Shown: in pieces, positions 37,301 to 45,664 of the stretch
Layout of the letters: each line of letters begins with the position of its first letter
Position numbering within the stretch: the stretch's first letter is position 1
NCBI RefSeq assembly: GCF_900114245.1
Contig: NZ_FOSK01000003.1
Coordinates: 1 to 64,000, forward strand
Direction of reading: 5' to 3'
Source: Pseudovibrio ascidiaceicola
Lineage (GTDB): Bacteria > Pseudomonadota > Alphaproteobacteria > Rhizobiales > Stappiaceae
Length of the DNA stretch: 64,000 nucleotides
The notes under the pieces: generated by a model
Seen by the model: only the letters and a program-made list of their open reading frames with translations
What the model was told of the DNA's origin: nothing
Databases searched by the model: none
Translations under genes and position numbers: made by a program

Positions 37301-37912
37301 CTACGGCCTCACATTCCAACTAAGCATTAACGGCTGGCCTTCGTCTGTAACATCGAACACACCATAAGCAGCTGTCTTCAGTTTCAGGTCAGCACCAGCA
37401 CCTTGATCCGCCAATGCTTTCAATGCAAAGCGTGCAATCCCGTTACTGGTCACCACAAGAAGAGTCTTGCCTGGATACTTTTTGGGAGCAGACTTAAAAA
37501 ACTCCTGCCAGCGTCCAATCACAGCGGGCGGGTCAATGTGCCAACCATTCGGCGGCACACCTTCGTCTTCCCACGCGCGAAGAGCTTCATCCCCAATCCG
37601 GGCGCGGACTTCTTCCTCAGGCCTGTTCTCATCGGGCCCGTAATCGATCTCCACCAAAAACGGCAGAACCTTCAGGTCAACCTCTTCGGCCTGCGTTTTC
37701 AGTGCGATCTGCGCCGTTTGCTTCGTTCTCTGTAGCGGAGAGCAGAACGACATATCAAAGGTCACCCCAAGATCAGCAAAGTGCTCAGAGAGCTTCTCAG
37801 CCTGATCCAGGCCAGAAACACTCAGCGGCAAATCTGTACGGCCACCAACGCGCGTAACCACATCGCCCTTATCAAAAGTGTTGCCGTGTCTGAGAATATA
37901 AACGCGCGTCAA
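37301..37912 (-). CDS. Histidine phosphatase / phosphoglycerate-mutase-like protein
   Basis: The 203-residue protein carries the catalytic RHG motif (YILRHGNTFDKGD) near the N-terminus and CSPLQRTKQTAQ. The second histidine lies in the region LLVVTSNGIARFAL, where the usual GH is replaced by SNG. The glutamate EIDYG is present. The missing second catalytic histidine makes true mutase activity doubtful. It overlaps the kdsB stop by 4 bases (ATGA), so translation is coupled. A role in sugar-phosphate handling linked to CMP-KDO synthesis is possible but unproven. Confidence 0.8.
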   Translation of the reverse strand: MTRVYILRHGNTFDKGDVVTRVGGRTDLPLSVSGLDQAEKLSEHFADLGVTFDMSFCSPLQRTKQTAQIALKTQAEEVDLKVLPFLVEIDYGPDENRPEEEVRARIGDEALRAWEDEGVPPNGWHIDPPAVIGRWQEFFKSAPKKYPGKTLLVVTSNGIARFALKALADQGAGADLKLKTAAYGVFDVTDEGQPLMLSWNVRP

Positions 37913-38733
37913 AGGCCAGTCTCCAGATGATCAAACGGATCGCCAAATTTAGCAATCAATTGTGCTGCAAGCTCCGCATCGCTTAGCGTATCCACACCAG
38001 ACATGGAAAGCTTAGGCGGCTGTACTTCTTCTGCATGGACAACCATACCGTTCTCCAGAAAGCGAAGCTGCTCAAGCCCTTCCATCTGCTCGTAATACCC
38101 AAGCCCAAGCTCGTTGAAACGCTCAAGAGCATCAACGCGGTAGCCGTAAAGCCCGATATGGCGGAAGACAGGAGAAAGCTTGTCGGTCTCCCGCAGTTTC
38201 TCTTCTTTGCGAATGGCCGGAAGAATGTTCTTGGAGAACCACAGAGCCGTTCCATCGTCCCTGCGTACGCAAGTTGTACCGGAGAACGGATGGGCTTTCT
38301 TGTGTTCACGAAGAGCGTCCAACCCGTCCCAGTCCAGCCGGATAACAGGCGTGAATACGTCCGCATCAGGGCGCATCGCAGCAGCCTGGATCAACGCAGA
38401 AACATGCTCTGGCGGTGTAAACGGCGCATCACCCTGCAGGTTCAAAACAAACTCAGGATGAGTGCCGTGTACTCTGGAGGCAGCAAGCGCACGATCTGTC
38501 CCGGATGGATGTTCCGGATCAGTCATCACAAAGGGCGCACCTATATGGCGACAATGTTCGGCAACCTCTTCATGGTCCACCGCAACCACATAATCAGAAC
38601 CAGTTTGTTTTGCCGCGACACGAGCGACCTGCACAACGCGCTCCAGCAAGCTGCGTCCACTAATTGGGTGCAGCGGCTTACGCGGAAAACGGGTTGATCC
38701 AATACGCGCCGGAACGCAAATAAGGGTTCGCAT
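37909..38733 (-). CDS. kdsB: 3-deoxy-manno-octulosonate cytidylyltransferase (CMP-KDO synthetase)
   Basis: KdsB activates KDO with CTP for lipopolysaccharide inner core (or capsule) synthesis. The 274-residue product shows the nucleotide-binding start ICVPARIGSTRFPRKPL, the metal and sugar site VLNLQGDAPF (usual QGDEP) and RHIGLYGYRVDALERF. The D-to-E change in the family's QGDEP signature (here QGDAP) is a small departure. AAAAGGAG lies six bases before the ATG at 38733. It is tightly spaced with thyA upstream and the histidine-phosphatase gene downstream, so all may be co-transcribed. Confidence 0.88.
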   Translation of the reverse strand: MRTLICVPARIGSTRFPRKPLHPISGRSLLERVVQVARVAAKQTGSDYVVAVDHEEVAEHCRHIGAPFVMTDPEHPSGTDRALAASRVHGTHPEFVLNLQGDAPFTPPEHVSALIQAAAMRPDADVFTPVIRLDWDGLDALREHKKAHPFSGTTCVRRDDGTALWFSKNILPAIRKEEKLRETDKLSPVFRHIGLYGYRVDALERFNELGLGYYEQMEGLEQLRFLENGMVVHAEEVQPPKLSMSGVDTLSDAELAAQLIAKFGDPFDHLETGL

Positions 38734-38763
38734 GGGAACTCCTTTTAAAAAAACCAAAGACAA

Positions 38764-39558
38764 CTAAACCGCAACAACACCTTTGATGTGTGGGTGCGGG
38801 TCATAACCTTCCAAAGCAAAGTCCTCGTAGCAAAACCCGAAGATATCCTTCACTTCTGGATTGATACGCATAACAGGCAAGGCGCGCAGCTCTCTGGAAA
38901 GTTGAAGCTCAGCCTGCTCCATATGATTGGAGTAAAGATGCGCATCACCAAGCGTATGAACAAAATCACCAGGCTCCAGATCACAAACCTGCGCAATCAT
39001 CATGGTCAGTAATGCATAAGAAGCGATGTTGAACGGAACACCCAGGAACACATCTGCCGAGCGTTGATAGAGTTGGCAGGAGAGCTTGCCGTTTGCCACG
39101 TAAAACTGGAACAGTGAATGACAAGGCGGCAGCGCCATATCGTCAACAAGCGCGGGGTTCCAGGCAGAAACAATCAACCGGCGGCTATCCGGGTTTGTTT
39201 TGATCTGCTGCACCACATTTGCAATCTGGTCGATAGAACCACCATCAGGCTTAGGCCAGGAGCGCCACTGATAACCATAGACAGGCCCCAGGTCGCCATT
39301 CTCATCTGCCCATTCATCCCAGATGCGCACCTTATGATCTTTAAGGTACTTGATGTTGGTATCACCCGCTAAAAACCAGAGCAGCTCATGAATGATAGAT
39401 CGCAGGTGCAGCTTCTTGGTCGTGACAACCGGAAAGCCCTTGGACAGATCAAACCGCATCTGATGACCAAAGACAGACTTGGTGCCTGTTCCGGTACGAT
39501 CTTCCTTGACCACACCTTCATCCATGATACGGCGCATCAGCTCTAGATATTGCTGCAC
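38764..39558 (-). CDS. thyA: Thymidylate synthase
   Basis: ThyA methylates dUMP to dTMP using methylenetetrahydrofolate. The 264-residue product has the E. coli-type length. [11 protein letters not shown] is at the N-terminus, the catalytic Cys146 is in [13 protein letters not shown], and [15 protein letters not shown] and [13 protein letters not shown] follow. It is first gene of the string thyA-kdsB-phosphatase-folA, linking dTMP synthesis with dihydrofolate recycling. Confidence 0.97.
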   Translation of the reverse strand: MQQYLELMRRIMDEGVVKEDRTGTGTKSVFGHQMRFDLSKGFPVVTTKKLHLRSIIHELLWFLAGDTNIKYLKDHKVRIWDEWADENGDLGPVYGYQWRSWPKPDGGSIDQIANVVQQIKTNPDSRRLIVSAWNPALVDDMALPPCHSLFQFYVANGKLSCQLYQRSADVFLGVPFNIASYALLTMMIAQVCDLEPGDFVHTLGDAHLYSNHMEQAELQLSRELRALPVMRINPEVKDIFGFCYEDFALEGYDPHPHIKGVVAV

Positions 39559-39850
39559 GAAGGATCATCTCCTGTTTTACGATTCGAGTCGCGCACAGTA
39601 TAGCCAATCTACCGAAAATCGCTTCTGTGCCATCTTGCATATGGGGTCTTACCCCAAGCTTCCGTCGATAAAAAGACCGGGAAAATAGCTTGAGCGCTTC
39701 CGCCTTAGGCAAATCCCAGCAAAAGCGTCATTTACAAATCTTCAACACCACCACTTGTTCAAATTGGCCTGTGAATATGCCGCTTTGTCAACAGGTTCTC
39801 TTAGCCCTGCCACAGTAACCGCTATCTTTTGCCCTTCCATTTACCAGTGC
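39559..39850. other. Intergenic region between thyA and tmRNA
   Basis: It must contain the divergent promoters of thyA and of the tmRNA. No gene or strong hairpin was recognised. Confidence 0.35.
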
Positions 39851-39854
39851 GTAC

Positions 39855-40195
39855 ACCTATATTCCCCCTGCCAGTTCGCTGGCTACGGCAATAAATTGCG
39901 AGCGCAATAAACCATTCGGACCCGGGGGCGGTACCCGGCGCCTCCACCAAAGCCCGTTGTACTCCAGCGGTCTTTGGGGGGGCGAAACAGGATCGACGAG
40001 GGCGTAAAGGCTTTGTTTTTGCTCGGCATGGTACCACCGTTATCGGACCAAAATGATAGTTGCAAATGACAACTACGCTATGGACAACGCTGTAGCTGCG
40101 TAATGCAGTTCCGGTAGTCCACTAAGTCCCGTTGGTTAGCACCTTCAGGCGGGGTTCGGAGGCACCTGGCAACAGAAGCCTCCACTTTAGTGTTA
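39855..40195 (+). ncRNA. ssrA: Two-piece (permuted) tmRNA, ssrA
   Basis: This is the permuted tmRNA gene of Alphaproteobacteria. The acceptor piece comes first. It has a T arm CCGGG-GGCGGTA-CCCGG (39920-39937 region), then the 3' acceptor strand CGCCTCC-A with CCA at 39947-39949. After a short spacer (39950-39977) the other acceptor strand begins with GGGGGCGAAACAGGATCGAC at 39978. The tag frame at 40062-40103 reads ANDNYAMDNAVAA and a TAA stop, a typical alphaproteobacterial degradation tag ending VAA. The 5' and 3' ends are approximate. A weak hairpin, agcct/aggct, ending near 40203 may terminate it. sspB follows at 40305. Confidence 0.95.
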
Positions 40196-40304
40196 AAAGG
40201 CTCTTTCCTTATTCTACGCCTATTCAAGGTATAGAAATAAAAGACAGGCCTTTTTGTCGCCTCTACGCTATAGTTAGGCCGAATAAAAACGCAAAGGATG
40301 AGCG

Positions 40305-40925
40305 GTGCCGGACATGGCTGAAGATTTAATCCGCTATGACATCATCATTCAGGACGCGCTGAGAAACGCAGTCCGAAAGATATTGGTTGAGGTCAACCGG
40401 GCAGGACTTCCCGGAGAGCACCATTTTTACATTGCCTTTGAAACCACGGCCCCTGGCGTCAAGATTTCAAACCGCTTAAGGGAACGTTACCCGAAAGAAA
40501 TGACGATCGTGCTGCAGCACCAGTTCTGGGACCTGCAGATCACTGAGCACGCTTTCGAGGTTGGTTTGTCCTTTGGTGGTGTTCCGGAGCATTTGTATGT
40601 TCCGTTCTCTGCAATTAAGGGTTTCTTCGACCCGTCTGTCCAGTTTGCTCTTGAGTTTGAGCCTGGCAAGACCGGTGAAGAACTGCCTGCAGAATTCCGC
40701 ATTGCGGAACGTGATCTGGACTCTGTAGAAGAGTTCCATGCACGTCTGGAATCGGCTGTCGAACAGGACGAAAAAGAAGAAGCTAACGCAGCTGCTTCCG
40801 AAACAGAAGAGACAGCTTCAGACTCTGAGGAAGAGAAAGAGAAAACTGACTCTGACGAGACTTCCAAAGATGACAACGGAAGTGCGCAGGTTGTTTCTCT
40901 GGATGCTTTCCGCAAGAAGAGCTGA
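40305..40925 (+). CDS. sspB: SspB-alpha-like ClpXP adaptor
   Basis: SspB binds the ssrA tag and delivers tagged proteins to the ClpXP protease. The 206-residue product has a substrate-binding domain (about residues 5-130), visible as DIIIQDALRNAVRKILVEVNRAGLPGEHHFYIAFET and VPFSAIKGFFDPSVQFALEFE. A long acidic Glu/Asp/Ser-rich linker (about 140-190) follows. The C-terminal VVSLDAFRKKS is the likely ClpX-docking peptide. The GTG at 40305 has AAGGA seven bases upstream; an ATG at 40314 is an alternative. The gene lies about 110 bases after tmRNA. Confidence 0.93.
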   Translation: MPDMAEDLIRYDIIIQDALRNAVRKILVEVNRAGLPGEHHFYIAFETTAPGVKISNRLRERYPKEMTIVLQHQFWDLQITEHAFEVGLSFGGVPEHLYVPFSAIKGFFDPSVQFALEFEPGKTGEELPAEFRIAERDLDSVEEFHARLESAVEQDEKEEANAAASETEETASDSEEEKEKTDSDETSKDDNGSAQVVSLDAFRKKS

Positions 40926-40982
40926 TCCTTCCGATCAAGATAAGAGCGGTCGGCTCATCAACGTCATGTAATGGGTGATTGT

Positions 40983-41192
40983 ATGAGCGCGACCGTTGTT
41001 AACCTGCGTCAGGCCCGCAAACAAAAGGCCAGAGACAGTAAAGCCCTGTCCGCAGCGGAAAACCGCCGGAAGTTCGGGCGTTCAAAAGCCGAAAAATCTC
41101 AGGAAAATGCAGAAGCAGACCTGCAGACAAAACGCTTTGAAGGTCACAAGTTGGCCTCCGTCTCCTCATCATCACCTACAGATGAAGACTGA
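40983..41192 (+). CDS. DUF4169 family protein
   Basis: The 69-residue, highly charged protein begins with SATVVNLRQARKQKARDSK followed by AENRRKFGRSKAEK. This is the signature of DUF4169, a small alphaproteobacterial family of unknown function. The ATG at 40983 is taken because the conserved block starts there. It follows sspB by about 57 bases and precedes a ribbon-helix-helix gene by 9 bases, so it belongs to the sspB operon. Confidence 0.85.
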   Translation: MSATVVNLRQARKQKARDSKALSAAENRRKFGRSKAEKSQENAEADLQTKRFEGHKLASVSSSSPTDED

Positions 41193-41201
41193 GACATCCC
41201 T

Positions 41202-41423
41202 ATGAGCCTCAAGAAACGTTCCATCACCCTCCACGGACATAGAACCAGCATCACGCTGGAGCCAGAGTTCTGGGCTGGTCTGGAAGATTTTGCGCGAAGT
41301 CAGGGTAAAAATATTACCGCAGCAATCGCCTCAATTGATGATGAGCGGAACCCGGAAAACAACCTCTCAAGCTGTATCCGCGTCGCCGTGCTCAAGCACT
41401 TTCAGAGCCAACTGGTCAGTTAA
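41202..41423 (+). CDS. Ribbon-helix-helix domain protein (RHH_4)
   Basis: The 73-residue protein carries the RHH_4 core RTSITLEPEFWAGLEDFARSQGKN and the terminal NLSSCIRVAVLKHF. It is similar to the RHH domain encoded at 8976. It starts 9 bases after DUF4169. The 3' end overlaps the convergent AsmA-like gene by 8 bases. Its DNA target is unknown. Confidence 0.85.
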   Translation: MSLKKRSITLHGHRTSITLEPEFWAGLEDFARSQGKNITAAIASIDDERNPENNLSSCIRVAVLKHFQSQLVS

Positions 41424-44400
41424 CCTGCAGCAGGCGACCGCCTGGCAGCTCAATGAACTTAGGCGCTCCGCGTTCATCAGTCTGCAAATCAGGCAGCGGT
41501 CCACGTAAGACCTGATTGTCATTGCCTGCCTCAAGCACGCCAAGATTTTTCGGAGCACCTGACTGGATGATAGGCCCAAGCAGGTCAACCTCTCCCGCTG
41601 GCACGGTCGCCTCGTTCACGCCACCAATGGTCACCGGAGCTTCCAATGCAGGTAGGCTGGATTTTGCCCGCGGTTTGGGCGGGTCAACAATTGCAACAGA
41701 GGGGCTAACGGGCTTTTTTGCAGTGGCGTCTCCGTCAAGAACAGACCGAATACGCGCAGTAAAGTCCTGAACTGTACTCTTGTTGGCCTCAGCATCGGCT
41801 TGGACTTTTGCTTCAGCAGCAGCTTTAGCCTCCGCAGCAGCTTTTGCTTCTGCCGCCTTCTGAGCTTCCTCAGCCCGCTTCACAGCCTCAACTGCTTTCG
41901 CCTTGCGCACTTCTTCCTCAGCAGCTAGACGAGCAGCACGGGCTTTCGCCTCTTTGTCTGCCTGCGCCTGTCGCTTACGCTCAGCTGCAGCAGCAGCTTC
42001 GGCTTGACGAGCCTTTTCCGCATCCTCTGCAGCTTGCGCCTTTTGTGCGGCTTCCTCTTCCCGCTTTTTCTTCAATTCATCAAGCATGCGCTCTTGCTCA
42101 GCAATCTTGCGCTGCTCTTCTTCAATGCGTTTCACATTCAACTCAATTGCACGAAGATTGAGGTAGGAGAGCAAAGGCCCGGTATCCAGCTTGCGCACTG
42201 GGTTTTCCAGCGGCCCAGAATACAAGATAGCGACCTGAGGCTCAGCACCGGCAACTTTCTGTGCTTCATCACGGGTCTTCATGGAAACATCGCCTGTCAG
42301 CGCCCACTTCTCCAGATCAACAAGCGCAGAGCCAAACAATGTGGTTCCAGCAGTATCAACGGAGATGTTACGCGCCCGTATCCGCCCACTGGCGATGCCC
42401 AATGAACCGTCAACCCGGTTGAACGCAATAGACCCTGCATCCAGATGGTCCGCAAAGGTGTTTTGAATAGCAGCCTCATCCAGCTCAAGACCCGCATCCG
42501 CTGCCTTGATCACGAGATCAAAGGCCGCTGGGTTGATCCGGCGAATTTCACCATCAGTAACGCTGAAAGTACCACCACCTGAAAGACCTGCAACAAGACC
42601 TGAGATTGTGCGTCCGCTTCCTTCAAACTCAGCAATTGCCTGCAACTGACCAGTGGCTAAAGCACGGCCTTCATCAGTCCAGGCCAGCTCTTCAAAGTCA
42701 GCGTCATCCAACCGTAACCGGCCAGACAGATTCGCCTGCCCCTGATCCCGCCGCAGATCGAAGGCACCCGAGAACTCACCACCCGCAAAACGACCAGTGC
42801 CTTCATTGATAGACAGCTGATCTGAACGTAACCGAAGCTGACCACTGGCGGCATCCAGTCGGAACTCATCACTGAACAAGGCGCGGTCGCTCTTCACATC
42901 AAGCGTCAAATCCACACCATCAGCAAGGCCTTGCCCCAACGCCTGCGAGGACCAGACAGAATCCTCCTGCAGCACACCAGCCCAAACATTGGAACCTAGC
43001 AGCAGTTCACTCAGACTACGCATATCAAGCTCAGACAGTTCCAACTTGCCAGATGCCTCTAAAGGCCCACCCTTTTTCAAAGTACCTTCAAGATCACCAG
43101 AAAGATCCATATTAGCCAGCTGGCCTTTCAGATCTGAGAGCTTAAAGTCCCGCCCACGTCCTTCAAGCTGACCACTCAGGTTTGCTTTGAGAGGACCGGA
43201 GTAAATTGGATAGATCTTGCCAAATGCCAGTCCATAATCCGCCAAATCATCAGACTGCAACGCCACCTTGGCAGACCAGACAGCAGCAGACCGGTTCGGA
43301 ATACGCACGGTCCCATCAGAGAGGATCTTCAGCCCAACAAGATCACTTGAAAACCCAAAGGCAAGTTGATCACGAGGGCTACCAGACAAGGAAAGGCGAA
43401 CCTCTCCCGGTTGCAGTTGCGTAATTGGGATAGCCTCGAACCCAAGCTGACGAAGCACCTTGACGCCATCTTTGCCGCCAAGCGTCATTTCCGCATAAAG
43501 GTCACCTTCTGCGAAGTCATCAATGCGGCCTTCAAAGGTGCCATTCAGATCCAGATCACTGACACCAACCTCACCAAAGAGGTTCAAAGACATATCGGTC
43601 CGCCCCTTCTCAGCATAAGCAGAAAGCTCTGCTTTAAGGTTGGCAGGTGCAAGATCCGGAGCAGCCGTTTTCAAGCGCTCGATCAACGGATGGTCAGGCG
43701 CATATTCTTCCAAAACAGCAACCGCACCACTGAGAGATGACGCAGTCAGCGTGCCTTTGATATTCCCCTGTGGCGTCGTACTCAGATCATCAATACGACC
43801 CTTCATATCAATGTACGCACCAGCAAAATCACGGATCTTCAGCTGCTCAATGGAAAGCGTATCCCGGCTCAGGCTCGCACTCACCGCCATGCTTTTTGCT
43901 TTCACGCCACTGGCAACAAGCTCATCTGCATAAAGCCGCATGGACATATCAACTGCGCTTGGCTTGATCTTTTTGCCTGTAAAAGCTTCCACGTAACGCT
44001 GAATTTCATCCAGATTGACGCGGTCGCTATCCATATCAACGGTGATCAACGGGCTGCGATCCAGCGGATGCTCAAATGAAATTAAGCCTACACTGCGTAC
44101 ATCTCCTGCATCAATCCGAAGATCAGGAAGTCGCAGAGCGCCCGAACCAGCTTCAACACGACCTCTCAACGCAACAGGAGACAGCCGTTTGGAAGCGTCC
44201 TTACGCTCACCCAACCACCAATGCGCCAGCTGATGTGGCTGACGGGAAGAGATTTCCCAGTCACCTTGATACCCGGCAGAACCGCGCAGCTCCAGATAAC
44301 CGCTGGTCTTGAACAAACTACGACCCGGCAACTCTCCAGAGAGCTCATCAATTTTCCAGCCGGTTCCTGTCGATTCAAGTAAGGCACTCAGATTGGAAAC

Positions 44401-45492
44401 AACAGAACCGCCCGCCACCACAACAGGAACGGTCAGATCCATATTGCCTTTCACATCCAGCAGCGGCAACGACTTCAAGCCACCAGCCAGTCGCGTGAGA
44501 ACAACATCGGTCGGGACCAGCGGACGCTGTGGCCCACCGCCGATCATCCGGTCCAGATCAACCTGTTTGAACTGAGCAACAGCCTGAAATTCTGGCTCTG
44601 GCCCAAAACTATAAATCCCGCCACCCTCAGCGGTAATCGGACGATCTTCTGAGCCAAGACGCAACGTGCTCTCAGTCAGTTCCAGTCGCTCACCGTCCAG
44701 ATTAAACTTACTCTTGCCGGCCCATTCCAGCGCGTCAGAGCCTTCACTGACAACAGATTGAACCTCAGCATCTCCGTAATAGGAAACCACACCGTTTTGG
44801 TGTGTCAGGAAGCCATCAGTTGAGAATTGAGCCGCAACATTTGCAGGAGACACCTGCGTCTTAACCCGGATCTGACCATTGCGCTCCACTCGGCCACTAC
44901 CGATTTTCAGCGTGTAAGGCACGCCTTCATAAAGCATTGCGCCTTCCGCTTTGAAAGGCCCCTGCAAACCACCAGCATAAAGTTCAAGGTTCGCATTGCC
45001 TGCGCGGCGCACTTCGCCAGTGCGCGCATCAGTCAGCACGACAGACCCATTTTGAACGCTCACCCCTTCCAGAATAAGCGAGGTCGGATCGATTTCAGAA
45101 ATAACGGAACGGCGGGAATTGGTTTGCAAAACATCAAGACGGCCTTCCTCATCAAGAGAAAGGCTAAGTTCTGGCGCGTTGAGTTTCATCTCGGTGACGT
45201 GCACTTCGCCGCGCAAAAGCGAAGGCAACTCAATACGGCCTTCAAATCCTTTGATGGTCATCAGCGGATCTTCGACAGAACCAACACGAACGTCAGAGAG
45301 CTTCACATACGGAGCAGGCAGCAGCTGGACATCGGTCTCACCGAGGATCGTCACCTGATGCCCCAGAACTTTCTCACCATAGCTTTCAAACAGGGAACGA
45401 TAAGCTGACCAATCGATGACCAAAGGGCCAACAAGCGCGATGACCAGCGCCAAGATCAAAGTCCCACCGACGGTGATGTAAACCGAATTCAA
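41416..45492 (-). CDS. AsmA-family protein with TolA-like charged tail
   Basis: The 1358-residue protein has one N-terminal membrane helix (VYITVGGTLILALVIALVGPLVI) and then AsmA domain repeats predicted as long beta-rich segments in the periplasm. An AsmA_2-like C-terminal domain occurs at about residues 990-1130, with GGGTFSVTDGEIRRINPAAFDLV and ALVDLEKWALTGDVSM. After this comes an Ala/Glu/Lys-rich coiled coil of about 90 residues (1165-1255), then a proline-containing tail. AsmA/TamB proteins move phospholipid or aid outer-membrane assembly. The coiled coil after the AsmA_2 domain is unusual in an AsmA protein. The gene stands alone on the minus strand. Confidence 0.88.
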   Translation of the reverse strand: MNSVYITVGGTLILALVIALVGPLVIDWSAYRSLFESYGEKVLGHQVTILGETDVQLLPAPYVKLSDVRVGSVEDPLMTIKGFEGRIELPSLLRGEVHVTEMKLNAPELSLSLDEEGRLDVLQTNSRRSVISEIDPTSLILEGVSVQNGSVVLTDARTGEVRRAGNANLELYAGGLQGPFKAEGAMLYEGVPYTLKIGSGRVERNGQIRVKTQVSPANVAAQFSTDGFLTHQNGVVSYYGDAEVQSVVSEGSDALEWAGKSKFNLDGERLELTESTLRLGSEDRPITAEGGGIYSFGPEPEFQAVAQFKQVDLDRMIGGGPQRPLVPTDVVLTRLAGGLKSLPLLDVKGNMDLTVPVVVAGGSVVSNLSALLESTGTGWKIDELSGELPGRSLFKTSGYLELRGSAGYQGDWEISSRQPHQLAHWWLGERKDASKRLSPVALRGRVEAGSGALRLPDLRIDAGDVRSVGLISFEHPLDRSPLITVDMDSDRVNLDEIQRYVEAFTGKKIKPSAVDMSMRLYADELVASGVKAKSMAVSASLSRDTLSIEQLKIRDFAGAYIDMKGRIDDLSTTPQGNIKGTLTASSLSGAVAVLEEYAPDHPLIERLKTAAPDLAPANLKAELSAYAEKGRTDMSLNLFGEVGVSDLDLNGTFEGRIDDFAEGDLYAEMTLGGKDGVKVLRQLGFEAIPITQLQPGEVRLSLSGSPRDQLAFGFSSDLVGLKILSDGTVRIPNRSAAVWSAKVALQSDDLADYGLAFGKIYPIYSGPLKANLSGQLEGRGRDFKLSDLKGQLANMDLSGDLEGTLKKGGPLEASGKLELSELDMRSLSELLLGSNVWAGVLQEDSVWSSQALGQGLADGVDLTLDVKSDRALFSDEFRLDAASGQLRLRSDQLSINEGTGRFAGGEFSGAFDLRRDQGQANLSGRLRLDDADFEELAWTDEGRALATGQLQAIAEFEGSGRTISGLVAGLSGGGTFSVTDGEIRRINPAAFDLVIKAADAGLELDEAAIQNTFADHLDAGSIAFNRVDGSLGIASGRIRARNISVDTAGTTLFGSALVDLEKWALTGDVSMKTRDEAQKVAGAEPQVAILYSGPLENPVRKLDTGPLLSYLNLRAIELNVKRIEEEQRKIAEQERMLDELKKKREEEAAQKAQAAEDAEKARQAEAAAAAERKRQAQADKEAKARAARLAAEEEVRKAKAVEAVKRAEEAQKAAEAKAAAEAKAAAEAKVQADAEANKSTVQDFTARIRSVLDGDATAKKPVSPSVAIVDPPKPRAKSSLPALEAPVTIGGVNEATVPAGEVDLLGPIIQSGAPKNLGVLEAGNDNQVLRGPLPDLQTDERGAPKFIELPGGRLLQVN

Positions 45493-45664
45493 CGTTAAGC
45501 TCCTTTACCCACTTCGAACCTCACGCCTTGCCGCGCTGTCCGCCTATGAGCTGCATGCAAACACTTGTTTGTCTATGTGAATTACAGCAGGAACAAGACG
45601 ACAGCAACGACTTAAGGCAATGTTTCCGAACGGAACGAAGCAAGTGCGTATTTATGGCACTTCT

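Noticed and set aside
40021-40110. Protein gene covering the tmRNA tag frame
   Set aside because: The short frame is the tmRNA tag itself, shown by the acceptor stem halves and the ANDNYA...VAA tag.
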